In this document: positions 1 to 6,832 of the stretch, piece after piece
How positions within the stretch are numbered: the first letter of the stretch is position 1
Layout: each line of letters opens with the position of its first letter
Source of the DNA: a bacterium SM23_31
Lineage (GTDB): Bacteria; SM23-31
Length of the DNA stretch: 10,880 bases
Direction: 5' to 3'
NCBI GenBank assembly: GCA_001304035.1
Contig: LJUD01000062.1
Span: forward strand, 1-10,880
Program-made: the position numbers and the translations under genes
The notes under the pieces: generated by a model
Told to the model about the DNA's origin: nothing
The model's database searches: none
The model's input: only the letters and a program-made list of their open reading frames with translations

Positions 1-1544
1 CGGTCGATATTAAGCGCTTCAAACACTTTTTCCTGGATGTCCCGCCGGTGAATCCGGATACTGCCGCTGCCGAGTTCATAACCATTCAAAACAATATCGT
101 ATGCCCTGGAGCGTACACGTCCCGGGTCGCTTGTCAAATATTCCAAATCTTCAAGAACAGGGGACGTAAACGGGTGATGCGTAGGTACATACTGATCAGC
201 CTCCTCATCGTATTCGAAAAGAGGAAATTCGGTTACCCATAACAAAGAGTATTTTTCTTTAGGCGGCAATTTGAAGCGTTTTATCAGTTCGAGGCGAAAG
301 CTCCCGAGAACATTCGGGTACGTTTTTTTTGTTTCCGCAATAATTAAAATCGCGTCTCCCGAACTTGCCTTCATTTTTCCCTTAATACTATTTTTATGAT
401 CCCCGGATAAAAACTTTGCCGCAGGTCCCATTAAGCCGTCTTCGGCTACTTTAAACGTAACCAAACCATTTGCCCCGAGGTTCTTGGTAAATTCGGTTAA
501 CTCGTCTATTACTTTTCTGGATATGTCTGCCTTGCCTTTGAGTACTAACCCGCAGACTTTACCACCTTGTTTCACGGTTTCGCTGAATAATTTAAAATCC
601 GACTGTTCTGCAATATCACTGATATTAACAATCGGTACATCCCAGCGCAAATCGGGTTTATCGGTGCCGTACTGAGCCATAGCCTCATTGTACGTCATTC
701 TAAAAAAGGGGACTGACAATTTGGCGTTGAGCACTTCATCGAAAAGAGCTGCAAACATTCCGTCAATCGTTTTATATATATCTTCTTCATCAACGAACGC
801 CATTTCCATATCAACCTGAGTAAATTCCGGCTGGCGGTCGGCACGCAGGTCCTCATCCCTAAAACATTTCACTATCTGAATATATTTATCCATTCCTGCT
901 ACCATCAATATCTGCTTGTATGTTTGAGGAGATTGGGGCAATGCATAAAAATTACCGGGGAAAACACGGCTCGGCACGAGGTAATCGCGGGCGCCTTCCG
1001 GGGTGCTCTTCATCAGCATTGGGGTTTCTATTTCGAGGAATCCCTGTGCGTTAAAATACTTCCTGATCGATTGATAGCAGCTATGCCGCAGCTGTAAAAT
1101 TTTCTGCATGCTGTGCCGCCGGAGGTCGATATAACGCCATTTAAGCCGGATTTCTTCAGCTACTTCTCCCGTTTCGGTTAAGGAGAACGGTACCGGTTTG
1201 CTTTCGTTTAATATCTGTATTTCGGAGGCGCGTATTTCGATTTCACCGGTCTCAAGTTTCAGATTCACCATACCTTCCGGGCGGGGTTCGACTTCTCCCT
1301 TTGCCGCCAGAACGAACTCCCGGCGCAGCTCTTTCGCTATTCCGTGTGCATATGCGTCTTTGCTCAAATCGAAAACTACCTGGGTTACGCCGTACCTGTC
1401 CCGTAAATCTATGAAGCGCACTCCTCCATGATCCCGCCAATTGTCCACCCAACCGTTCAATATTACCGCCTTCCCTATATCCTTCTTCCGGAGTTCGCCG
1501 CAGTTATGGGTGCGCTTGAGAAATGTTCCCTGCATCTTATCCAT
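1..1544 (-). CDS. aspS: Aspartyl-tRNA synthetase, bacterial type, non-discriminating signature (3' end cut by window edge)
   Basis: Class II aminoacyl-tRNA synthetase that charges tRNA with aspartate in the cytoplasm. 514 codons are visible; bacterial AspRS is usually close to 590 residues, so roughly the last 75 are outside the window, including motif 3. Seen: an N-terminal OB-fold anticodon domain (about residues 15-115, with GWVDNWRDHGG and FIDLRDR), then the catalytic core with ETPMLMKSTPEGARDY, motif 2 FRDED at 228-232 followed by RQPEFTQVDMEM, then a bacterial GAD insertion (about 290-410), and HHPFTSP after it. The insertion separates it from archaeal/eukaryotic AspRS. His39 and Gly91 match the residues associated with non-discriminating AspRS (known from Pseudomonas aeruginosa), so it may also aspartylate tRNA(Asn). 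The start is the first ATG, with AAAAGG eight bases upstream; a second Met at codon 4 is an alternative. It is preceded by a 22-base inverted repeat in its leader. Confidence 0.97.
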   Translation of the reverse strand, partial: MDKMQGTFLKRTHNCGELRKKDIGKAVILNGWVDNWRDHGGVRFIDLRDRYGVTQVVFDLSKDAYAHGIAKELRREFVLAAKGEVEPRPEGMVNLKLETGEIEIRASEIQILNESKPVPFSLTETGEVAEEIRLKWRYIDLRRHSMQKILQLRHSCYQSIRKYFNAQGFLEIETPMLMKSTPEGARDYLVPSRVFPGNFYALPQSPQTYKQILMVAGMDKYIQIVKCFRDEDLRADRQPEFTQVDMEMAFVDEEDIYKTIDGMFAALFDEVLNAKLSVPFFRMTYNEAMAQYGTDKPDLRWDVPIVNISDIAEQSDFKLFSETVKQGGKVCGLVLKGKADISRKVIDELTEFTKNLGANGLVTFKVAEDGLMGPAAKFLSGDHKNSIKGKMKASSGDAILIIAETKKTYPNVLGSFRLELIKRFKLPPKEKYSLLWVTEFPLFEYDEEADQYVPTHHPFTSPVLEDLEYLTSDPGRVRSRAYDIVLNGYELGSGSIRIHRRDIQEKVFEALNID

Positions 1545-1579
1545 TATTTATACCTTTTTACGAAATTTATTATTGCAGT

Positions 1580-1601
1580 TCACCAATCATCTAATTGGTG
1601 A
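1580..1601 (-). promoter_or_regulatory. Perfect 8-bp inverted repeat in the aspS leader
   Basis: TCACCAAT (1580-1587) and ATTGGTGA (1594-1601) are exact reverse complements separated by six bases; two further pairs can form beyond a one-base mismatch. It lies 35 bases upstream of the aspS start codon, between the stop of the S8 protease gene and aspS. Neither strand has a run of T after the stem, so it does not look like a Rho-independent terminator. It could be a dimeric-protein operator or a hairpin in the aspS 5' leader. The structure is seen directly; the role is inferred. Confidence 0.5.
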
Positions 1602-1742
1602 CCTCAATTCCAAAACACCTGTTCAAATAAGTATTCTACAGATTTTCGATAAATTTAATACTTCCTTTTAGAACCGAATGCATTCTTAAGTCGTAAAATC
1701 CCTTTTCCGCGTTCCTCTTTCTATTGTTGTTCCCGCCGACTA

Positions 1743-3800
1743 TCACTTCACAAAGACCATTTTGCGCGTTTTTGTGAATCCCGGCACAGTCATTCTATAG
1801 AAATATACCCCTGATGCAACAATTTGCCCGGCATCGTTAGTGCCGTCCCAAATGAAGAAATACATCCCGGTTGATAAGCTGCCCGCATGCAGAGTTCTAA
1901 CATGCCTGCCGGCTATATTATAAATGTCCAGGTTTAAAACTGCCCCTTTTTCTAATCCCACTTTGATCGTAGTTGTTTGATTGAACGGATTCGGGTAGTT
2001 AGCCGACAGAATAAAATTATCAGGTGCCGTCCTTCTGCTGCCGGGTGTATTTGTGACCACTGAATCCCCGGATATAAGCTCGAAAGAAGTTTCACTGCTT
2101 TCACCGGGGAAAACGGTGCTACCCCCGTTTAAATCTTCTCCGTAAAAATAAAATTTTATAAGCTCTCCCGTAATCACGGGAGGAATTATAGCAAAATATT
2201 TCGAATCTACTCCTGTTGAGGTTAATGGAACGGATGTGAAAGATGCTCCTTCGCCGACTGCGTAGTATAACCGGAGCGTTGAGCTGTTGAGACCGGATTT
2301 CGAAATAACGCTAACTTCGATCTTATTACCTTCCGGGACAATTTCAACCTCCGGAATATTGCTGAAAGCCGGACCGAAGTATGTTACTGCCGAAAACGCA
2401 TCAATGACTCCCCACCCGTACGTGTTGTCCGGTGAGACACTGCGGCTTGCTGTCTCTTTCAGCGCACTCATCACCTGAAAGGGAGTGAGTTCTGGATGTG
2501 CAGAAATTATCAACGCTGCCGCTCCCGCAGCAAGAGGGCATGCAAGTGATGTGCCATTTTGGGGAGCATAGCCGGTATAATTACCGGACAATGCAGAAAG
2601 TACCTGAAATCCCAGTGCAACTATATCAGGCTTGGTCCTCCCGTCTGCAGTTGGTCCGCGGGAACTGAATCCTACAATATTACTGTCGGAGTAGACGGCA
2701 CCAACGGCTAAGACGTTATCGCCATCAGCCGGTGCGCCGACAATTCTCCATGAGATCATGCCATCATTACCGGCAGAAACAACAACTACTATTCCTTTTT
2801 CGACAGCCAGATCGGCGGCTATTGTTGTTACTGCCGTATTTCCATCCATATCAGCCGGTGTATAATAAGACACATCTGTAAAATCCGTGTAGCCGAGCGA
2901 ACTGGAAACAACGTCCACTCCAAGACTGTCGAGCCATTCAATTCCTGCAACCCAATAGTCCTCCTCAATAGACGTTTCACCGGATATGTCTTCGGTTTTT
3001 GCCAGCGCAAATCGTGCGCCATGTGCCGAACCTATAAGCCTGCCCTCTTTATACCCTGCAATTGCCGAAAGTACTGCCGTGCCGTGATTGTCCTGATCAA
3101 AAACATCCTGACCTATCTCATTCGAGGTAATCTCATCTTTGTTTATAAAATCATATTCTGCAATGACCGTTGCCTGCTCCAGCGCTTCATGGTTGAGGTT
3201 GTACCCGGAATCGAGCATCCCTATCAAAATCCCATTGCCGGTTATGCCGGCCTGATGCACGTCTGTCGTTCGAATAATTTTATTCTGGATATACGAACTG
3301 CCATATAATTGCGGCATATCCTTGGAGAGTAACGGCTGCAAGGGACTTATTTGCTCCCCTACAACGGGCTTTGGTGCAGAAAAGCGCGCAACCTTGCGAA
3401 CTTCCCTCACGAATGGGAGATTCCGAACTAATTCTACTTGATACCCGGTTAAATAAAACGAACCGGCGTTCAACCACTTAGAAAGCGTAACGGGCTTCAA
3501 ACCAAGCTCCGCAAGTTGCTCCAGGTAGCGGACAGGTACAGGCAGGTCTGTTTCATGTATCAACATACCTCCGGGTATTTTTTGCCTCCTTTTTAGCGAC
3601 CGCTCGCTTAACAGCGTGCGCTGAAATGATGCATCCCGCGTGGCTTTTGCAAGAAGGGAGGCATCTTTTCCTGTAAAAAATACCCAGTATTTCTCCGGTG
3701 GATTACTGCCTGAAATTAACAGCGTTCCGGACAACATTACGCACAAAAACATTATAGCAATACGACGACTCATTTTATTGCCTATAAAGATTTTTTCCAT
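1743..3800 (-). CDS. Secreted subtilisin-like (S8) serine protease with C-terminal Por/T9SS-type sorting domain
   Basis: Predicted exported endopeptidase of the subtilase family, 685 residues from the first ATG. The more likely start is Met10 (3771-3773): it opens a typical signal peptide (MSRRIAIMFLCVMLSG, no lipobox Cys) and has AGG seven bases upstream, whereas the first ATG has no ribosome binding site. Residues about 35-150 form a propeptide-like region. The catalytic triad is intact: Asp197 in GMLDSGY, His239 in DNHGTAVLS, Ser418 in NGTSLACP, with the oxyanion Asn345 in SAGNDG. A GWG motif near 462 closes the protease domain. Residues about 480-600 look like a beta-rich linker. Residues 601-685 (NYPNPFN, LDIYNIAGRHVRTL, GVYFYR, KMVFVK) form a FlgD-like/type A sorting domain of the kind recognised by type IX secretion in FCB bacteria. 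A 198-base gap separates it from aspS downstream and 189 bases from the permease upstream, so it is probably transcribed alone. Substrate unknown. Confidence 0.93.
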   Translation of the reverse strand: MEKIFIGNKMSRRIAIMFLCVMLSGTLLISGSNPPEKYWVFFTGKDASLLAKATRDASFQRTLLSERSLKRRQKIPGGMLIHETDLPVPVRYLEQLAELGLKPVTLSKWLNAGSFYLTGYQVELVRNLPFVREVRKVARFSAPKPVVGEQISPLQPLLSKDMPQLYGSSYIQNKIIRTTDVHQAGITGNGILIGMLDSGYNLNHEALEQATVIAEYDFINKDEITSNEIGQDVFDQDNHGTAVLSAIAGYKEGRLIGSAHGARFALAKTEDISGETSIEEDYWVAGIEWLDSLGVDVVSSSLGYTDFTDVSYYTPADMDGNTAVTTIAADLAVEKGIVVVVSAGNDGMISWRIVGAPADGDNVLAVGAVYSDSNIVGFSSRGPTADGRTKPDIVALGFQVLSALSGNYTGYAPQNGTSLACPLAAGAAALIISAHPELTPFQVMSALKETASRSVSPDNTYGWGVIDAFSAVTYFGPAFSNIPEVEIVPEGNKIEVSVISKSGLNSSTLRLYYAVGEGASFTSVPLTSTGVDSKYFAIIPPVITGELIKFYFYGEDLNGGSTVFPGESSETSFELISGDSVVTNTPGSRRTAPDNFILSANYPNPFNQTTTIKVGLEKGAVLNLDIYNIAGRHVRTLHAGSLSTGMYFFIWDGTNDAGQIVASGVYFYRMTVPGFTKTRKMVFVK

Positions 3801-3989
3801 AAAGCGGTAACATATACAAAATGTTTCTTAAAAAATATACATGTACATACAATCTACTGCGGTGTAATGCCTTACGCTCATATATTAAAATGTAATTATA
3901 AAATTCATTATAAACCAATGAAATTTCCAATACGGCAGAGGCAAGCTTTAAACGGTACTTGACATTTTGATTCTCCGTGGTCGCCAAAA

Positions 3990-5255
3990 TCACCTCCAGA
4001 CTAACCAGATAAATGCTGCACCGCTGACGGTAGCGGCTATTGTGTATGGCAGCCCTATTTTCATAAAAGACCAGAAAGAAACCGGATGACCCTCCCTGCG
4101 GAGAATACCGACTGACACAATGTTGGCTGCGGCGCCGACCGGCGTGATATTACCACCCATACAGGTGCCGATCAGCAAACCGAATACCAGCAGATATTCC
4201 GACCCTATTTCGAGTCCCATTTCGTGCGTAACCGGGATCATCAGGGTAATAAACGGCACATTATCAATAACCGCCGAAACAGCAACGGAAAATAATATTA
4301 TAAATAAATAACTTAAAAAAATATCTGAGCCCAAATAGTTAACTAACAAATTTTTTAAGCTTACTATTAATCCGACGTCTTCAAAAGCGCTCACCAGAAC
4401 AAAAATCCCCGCAAGAAAAAATGTGGTGTCCCAATCATAACGCCTGAGAATATGGATTACTTCCTTTTTATTAAAGGATATTCCCCAGATAATTGAAATT
4501 ACTGCAAAAACCGTGCAAATCGTTCCGCTCAACCAGAGAAAATTTTTGTCAAATATTGGAGCAATCGCCAAACCCACAACCATCAGGCAGAGAAGAACTG
4601 TCGGCGTCCAGCTTGTAACACTTGTTTTTTTGATACTCACAACCGGTTCTTTATTTTTTCTAAAGAAAAAATACAGCACAAGAAACGAAAAAAATGCACT
4701 AAATTCAACTGCAAAAAATACACCAAGATTCCCATGATAAACAAAAAAATCATTAAAACTCATTTTGAGCTGACCCGCAAGAATCATACTCGGCGGGTCC
4801 CCGATGAGTGTTGCCGTGCCCTGGAGGTTGCTTGCAACTGCAATTCCAATTAGCATAGGCACCGGCGATACCTTCAGCTTTTTTATTACCTCTAAGGCAA
4901 TCGGCGCAGTAATCAAAACTACGGCTACGTTCTCAATAAAAACGGAAAGAAACCCGGACATGATACATACGCGCAGCATTGCAGAGCCGGTACTTTTCGA
5001 TCTCCCTATTAATATGTCTGAAAGAAACGCGGGTACGCGGGAAAATGAGAAAAATTCTGCGAGAACTAACGTTCCGGCAAATATACCGATAACATTCCAG
5101 TTTACTCTGGTAATTACATGATAATAACGAAGCACGCTAAAGAATACAATTATTAAAATACCGCACCATATTGCAACGGCACGGCGACGCTTGAAAACTA
5201 CCAAGTATAGATAAACCAGAATAAATACAACAAGAACTAATATTTTTTCGTTCAT
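3990..5255 (-). CDS. ArsB/NhaD/SLC13-superfamily ion permease
   Basis: Inner-membrane secondary transporter of the ion transporter superfamily, 421 residues, with roughly ten to twelve hydrophobic segments across its length. The two inverted halves carry matching signatures: ENVAVVLITAPI (from residue 108) and GTATLIGDPPS (146-156) in the first half, DNVPFITLMIPV (331-342) and GGNITPVGAAANIV (367-380) in the second. These are the substrate/cation-binding hairpins and broken helices of the ArsB/NhaD/DASS group. The family includes Na+/H+ antiporters, arsenite permeases and dicarboxylate transporters. No ars genes are nearby, so Na+/H+ exchange or anion transport are more attractive than arsenite efflux, but the substrate cannot be read from sequence. 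It begins 21 bases after the stop of the metallo-hydrolase gene and is probably cotranscribed with it. The ATG has only a weak AGG close upstream. Confidence 0.88.
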   Translation of the reverse strand: MNEKILVLVVFILVYLYLVVFKRRRAVAIWCGILIIVFFSVLRYYHVITRVNWNVIGIFAGTLVLAEFFSFSRVPAFLSDILIGRSKSTGSAMLRVCIMSGFLSVFIENVAVVLITAPIALEVIKKLKVSPVPMLIGIAVASNLQGTATLIGDPPSMILAGQLKMSFNDFFVYHGNLGVFFAVEFSAFFSFLVLYFFFRKNKEPVVSIKKTSVTSWTPTVLLCLMVVGLAIAPIFDKNFLWLSGTICTVFAVISIIWGISFNKKEVIHILRRYDWDTTFFLAGIFVLVSAFEDVGLIVSLKNLLVNYLGSDIFLSYLFIILFSVAVSAVIDNVPFITLMIPVTHEMGLEIGSEYLLVFGLLIGTCMGGNITPVGAAANIVSVGILRREGHPVSFWSFMKIGLPYTIAATVSGAAFIWLVWR

Positions 5256-5276
5256 ATGCCTATTCGATGAACAGCA

Positions 5277-6056
5277 TTACAGTCGATACGGTTCGGCAGC
5301 AGTATCCTGTTTTGCAATCAAGATTTTAGGAACATAATTATATTTCCCTGCAAGAGGCTTGTATACAGTTTGGAATGCCAGTTCCGGCCGGTTATTTTCC
5401 TTGCTGAGGTGGGCTAAATAGATTCCCCTTAATTCTTTACACATGACACACTGTAATAATTCTAATGCGTTATCATTTGATAAGTGTCCGTGCGGGCCTG
5501 AAATACGCTGTTTTAGATACTCGGGATAGCTTCCATTCCAGAGCATATCAATATCATGATTCGCCTCAAGTACAATGAGAGATGACATTTCCAAACAACT
5601 TACAACCGTATCAGTGATAGAGCCGATATCAGTTACATACCCAATTTTTTTGCAGCCTGAAGAAAATGTAAATCCTGCCGGATCGGCTGCATCGTGTAGA
5701 ACCGGAAACGTTTTAACACTCATCCCATTCAATTCTATATTTTCACCTGTTTTGAACGATCCGACCTTCCCCTTAACTACTTCTTTTACTTCATCAAACA
5801 AATTTTCATATGTACCTTCGCTGACATAAATTGAAACAGAATGTTTTCTTGAAAATTCTTTCATACCCCTAATATGATCAAAATGCTCATGAGTAATAAA
5901 TACAGACGATATACTTTCGGGAGAAATTCCACATAATCTTAATCTTCTACTCAATTCTCTGTAAGAAAAACCGATATCAACAAGTATTGAGTGCTCACCT
6001 TTTTGAATAACTGCTGCATTACCGCCGCTGCCGCTTCCAAGAATTGTTAAAAGCAT
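5277..6056 (-). CDS. walJ: Metallo-beta-lactamase-fold hydrolase, WalJ/YycJ type
   Basis: Cytoplasmic two-metal hydrolase of the MBL superfamily, 259 residues, a full-length match to the YycJ/WalJ group. Seen: the N-terminal LGSGSGGNAAVIQ strand-turn; THEHFDH (residues 55-61), which supplies metal ligands His56, His58, Asp60 and His61; FPVLHDAADPAG with His121; YVTDIGS with Asp143; GHLSND with His191; and LAHLSKENN with His216. In Firmicutes the homologue sits in the walRK operon and has a reported exonuclease-type role linked to DNA metabolism and cell-wall coordination. Here no wal two-component genes are present; it is instead the first minus-strand gene left of the putative origin. The start codon lacks a clear Shine-Dalgarno sequence. 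A possible sigma-70 promoter lies at 6100-6128. The permease gene follows 21 bases downstream, so the two probably form an operon. Symbol given by family resemblance only. Confidence 0.88.
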   Translation of the reverse strand: MLLTILGSGSGGNAAVIQKGEHSILVDIGFSYRELSRRLRLCGISPESISSVFITHEHFDHIRGMKEFSRKHSVSIYVSEGTYENLFDEVKEVVKGKVGSFKTGENIELNGMSVKTFPVLHDAADPAGFTFSSGCKKIGYVTDIGSITDTVVSCLEMSSLIVLEANHDIDMLWNGSYPEYLKQRISGPHGHLSNDNALELLQCVMCKELRGIYLAHLSKENNRPELAFQTVYKPLAGKYNYVPKILIAKQDTAAEPYRL

Positions 6057-6099
6057 TACAATATCTAAATTTAAAATATACGTTGAACCACGATTAATT

Positions 6100-6128
6100 A
6101 TTAAAATCTAAAAGAAAGATAATCACAA
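6100..6128 (-). promoter_or_regulatory. Possible sigma-70-type promoter for the walJ-permease unit
   Basis: On the minus strand TTGTGA (6128-6123) is followed after exactly 17 bases by TTTAAT (6105-6100). This is two mismatches from the -35 consensus and one from the -10 consensus. Transcription would begin about 40 bases before the walJ-like start codon. The region is very AT-rich, so chance matches are common. Confidence 0.3.
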
Positions 6129-6132
6129 TGCC

Positions 6133-6157
6133 GCTGCAATGAGCAAAGCAATGCAGC
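6133..6157. repeat. Imperfect inverted repeat at the left side of the origin gap
   Basis: GCTGCA (6133-6138) pairs with TGCAGC (6152-6157); after an A-A mismatch the pairing continues for two more bases, leaving a seven-base loop. It lies just upstream of the possible walJ-like promoter and is locally GC-rich in an AT-rich setting. It has no T-tract, so it is not a simple terminator. It may be a protein-binding site; the role is unknown. Confidence 0.35.
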
Positions 6158-6308
6158 AATCTCAAAACAATAAAAAACGCCTGATTATTTTTCTAATATC
6201 CAAATTAAGTTCACAGTTTTTGTATCATTTTAATCCGAATGTTTTAATTCTCAAATTAATAGTATATTAACAAAAAGTCAAGCTTAAAAAAAGTCGTGGG
6301 AAACACAG

Positions 6309-6330
6309 ACCGGTTGTCTTAATAACCGGT
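6309..6330. repeat. Perfect 7-bp hairpin in the origin gap
   Basis: ACCGGTT (6309-6315) and AACCGGT (6324-6330) are exact reverse complements around an eight-base loop; a G-T pair can extend the stem. The following plus-strand bases are TTAAACAATG, not a T-run, so termination is unlikely. Its left arm contains the CCGGTTGT unit that recurs at 6577-6592, and its right arm ends eight bases before the perfect DnaA box. Confidence 0.5.
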
Positions 6331-6338
6331 TTAAACAA

Positions 6339-6347
6339 TGTGTATAA
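6339..6347 (-). promoter_or_regulatory. DnaA box, perfect match (TTATACACA)
   Basis: The plus strand reads TGTGTATAA, whose complement TTATACACA fits the bacterial DnaA-box consensus TTATNCACA at every position. It is flanked by CCGG-containing elements on both sides (hairpin 6309-6330 and CCGGATTGT at 6349-6357). Confidence 0.65.
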
Positions 6348-6415
6348 GCCGGATTGTAATGTTAATAAATATGGCATATTAACAATACTTACAATACCCC
6401 GGGCATTCTCTACCT

Positions 6416-6424
6416 ATATACACA
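6416..6424 (+). promoter_or_regulatory. DnaA box, one mismatch (ATATACACA)
   Basis: Matches TTATNCACA except for the first base. It lies three bases before another near-consensus box in the same orientation, giving a closely spaced pair. Confidence 0.45.
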
Positions 6425-6426
6425 TT

Positions 6427-6435
6427 TTTTCCACA
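6427..6435 (+). promoter_or_regulatory. DnaA box, one mismatch (TTTTCCACA)
   Basis: Matches the consensus TTATCCACA except for T at position 3. It follows the box at 6416-6424 in the same orientation. Confidence 0.45.
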
Positions 6436-6576
6436 TACTCTTAACACGTTATTAATAATACTTTAATCATTTTTACACGATGTGAACGATTTTTATTTTT
6501 CTATATTTTGACATATATATTGTAATTAAATCTTCTCATATACAACATAGAGCACTATACTTATTCTATTTAATAT

Positions 6577-6592
6577 CCGGTTGTCCGGTTGT
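6577..6592 (+). repeat. Tandem pair of the 8-mer CCGGTTGT
   Basis: CCGGTTGT occurs twice back to back (6577-6584 and 6585-6592). A third exact copy lies at 6310-6317 and a one-base-insertion variant, CCGGATTGT, at 6349-6357. The tandem pair runs directly into the DnaA-box-like TTGTACACA. In an AT-rich gap such repeated GC-rich words suggest a binding site of an unidentified protein. Confidence 0.5.
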
Positions 6593-6597
6593 ACACA
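6589..6597 (+). promoter_or_regulatory. DnaA box, one mismatch (TTGTACACA), adjoining the putative unwinding element
   Basis: Differs from TTATNCACA only by G at position 3. It overlaps the end of the CCGGTTGT tandem and is separated by four bases (GGTC) from the 18-base TAA/TAG tract. Box, short GC-containing spacer, then triplets is the general layout of the basal unwinding system described for Bacillus subtilis oriC. Confidence 0.5.
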
Positions 6598-6601
6598 GGT
6601 C

Positions 6602-6619
6602 TAATAATAGTAATAATAA
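6602..6619 (+). promoter_or_regulatory. TAA/TAG triplet tract resembling DnaA-trios
   Basis: Six uninterrupted triplets, TAA TAA TAG TAA TAA TAA, start four bases after a DnaA-like box. DnaA-trios are repeated 3'-(G/A)A(T)-5' triplets on the strand that DnaA stretches during unwinding. The composition fits on the plus strand, but the polarity relative to the left-hand box is uncertain; read on the other strand the match is weaker (A conserved in the middle). Confidence 0.4.
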
Positions 6620-6625
6620 CTTATA

Positions 6626-6647
6626 ATTAAAGATATATTAAAGATAT
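6626..6647 (+). repeat. Two exact tandem copies of ATTAAAGATAT (candidate duplex-unwinding repeats)
   Basis: The 11-base unit occurs at 6626-6636 and 6637-6647 with no gap or mismatch. The surrounding block (6601-6660) has only 9 G or C in 60 bases by hand count. Short AT-rich direct repeats next to DnaA boxes are typical of duplex-unwinding elements, such as the E. coli 13-mers. Confidence 0.5.
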
Positions 6648-6826
6648 TTAGAAAAACGTGTAATACATATGGAAGAGTGCATTAAAATTACATTATTTTT
6701 TCCTTGTAAATAGTTCAAAATTTTGCTAATTTAAAAAGTTTAGGTTTCTATTTTTTAAGAAAATAGGCGTTTTTAAAAATATTTACGGCTGGCTTTTTTA
6801 ATGTAATATTAAAACAGCTAAAATTC

Positions 6827-6832
6827 GGGAGG
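6827..6832 (+). promoter_or_regulatory. Strong ribosome binding site of dnaN (GGGAGG)
   Basis: GGGAGG lies seven bases before the ATG at 6840. An earlier ATG at 6835 is followed at once by an in-frame TGA, so 6840 is the real start. Confidence 0.85.

Noticed and set aside
1580..1601. Rho-independent terminator of the S8 protease gene
   Set aside because: The stem is perfect but not GC-rich, and no T-run follows on either strand, so it is kept only as an operator/leader-hairpin candidate.
3959..3964. Perfect TTGACA (-35-like) on the plus strand
   Set aside because: No -10-like hexamer follows at 16-18 bases and no plus-strand gene lies downstream; taken as chance.
3775..3993. 72-codon minus-strand reading frame between the permease and the S8 protease
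   Set aside because: It would start at a GTG directly abutting GGAG, overlaps the ends of both neighbours, has no recognisable domain, and its composition matches AT-rich intergenic DNA.
6471..6489. Further DnaA boxes TTTTACACG and TGTGAACGA
   Set aside because: Each has two mismatches to TTATNCACA; in such AT-rich DNA that is not strong enough to list as separate sites.
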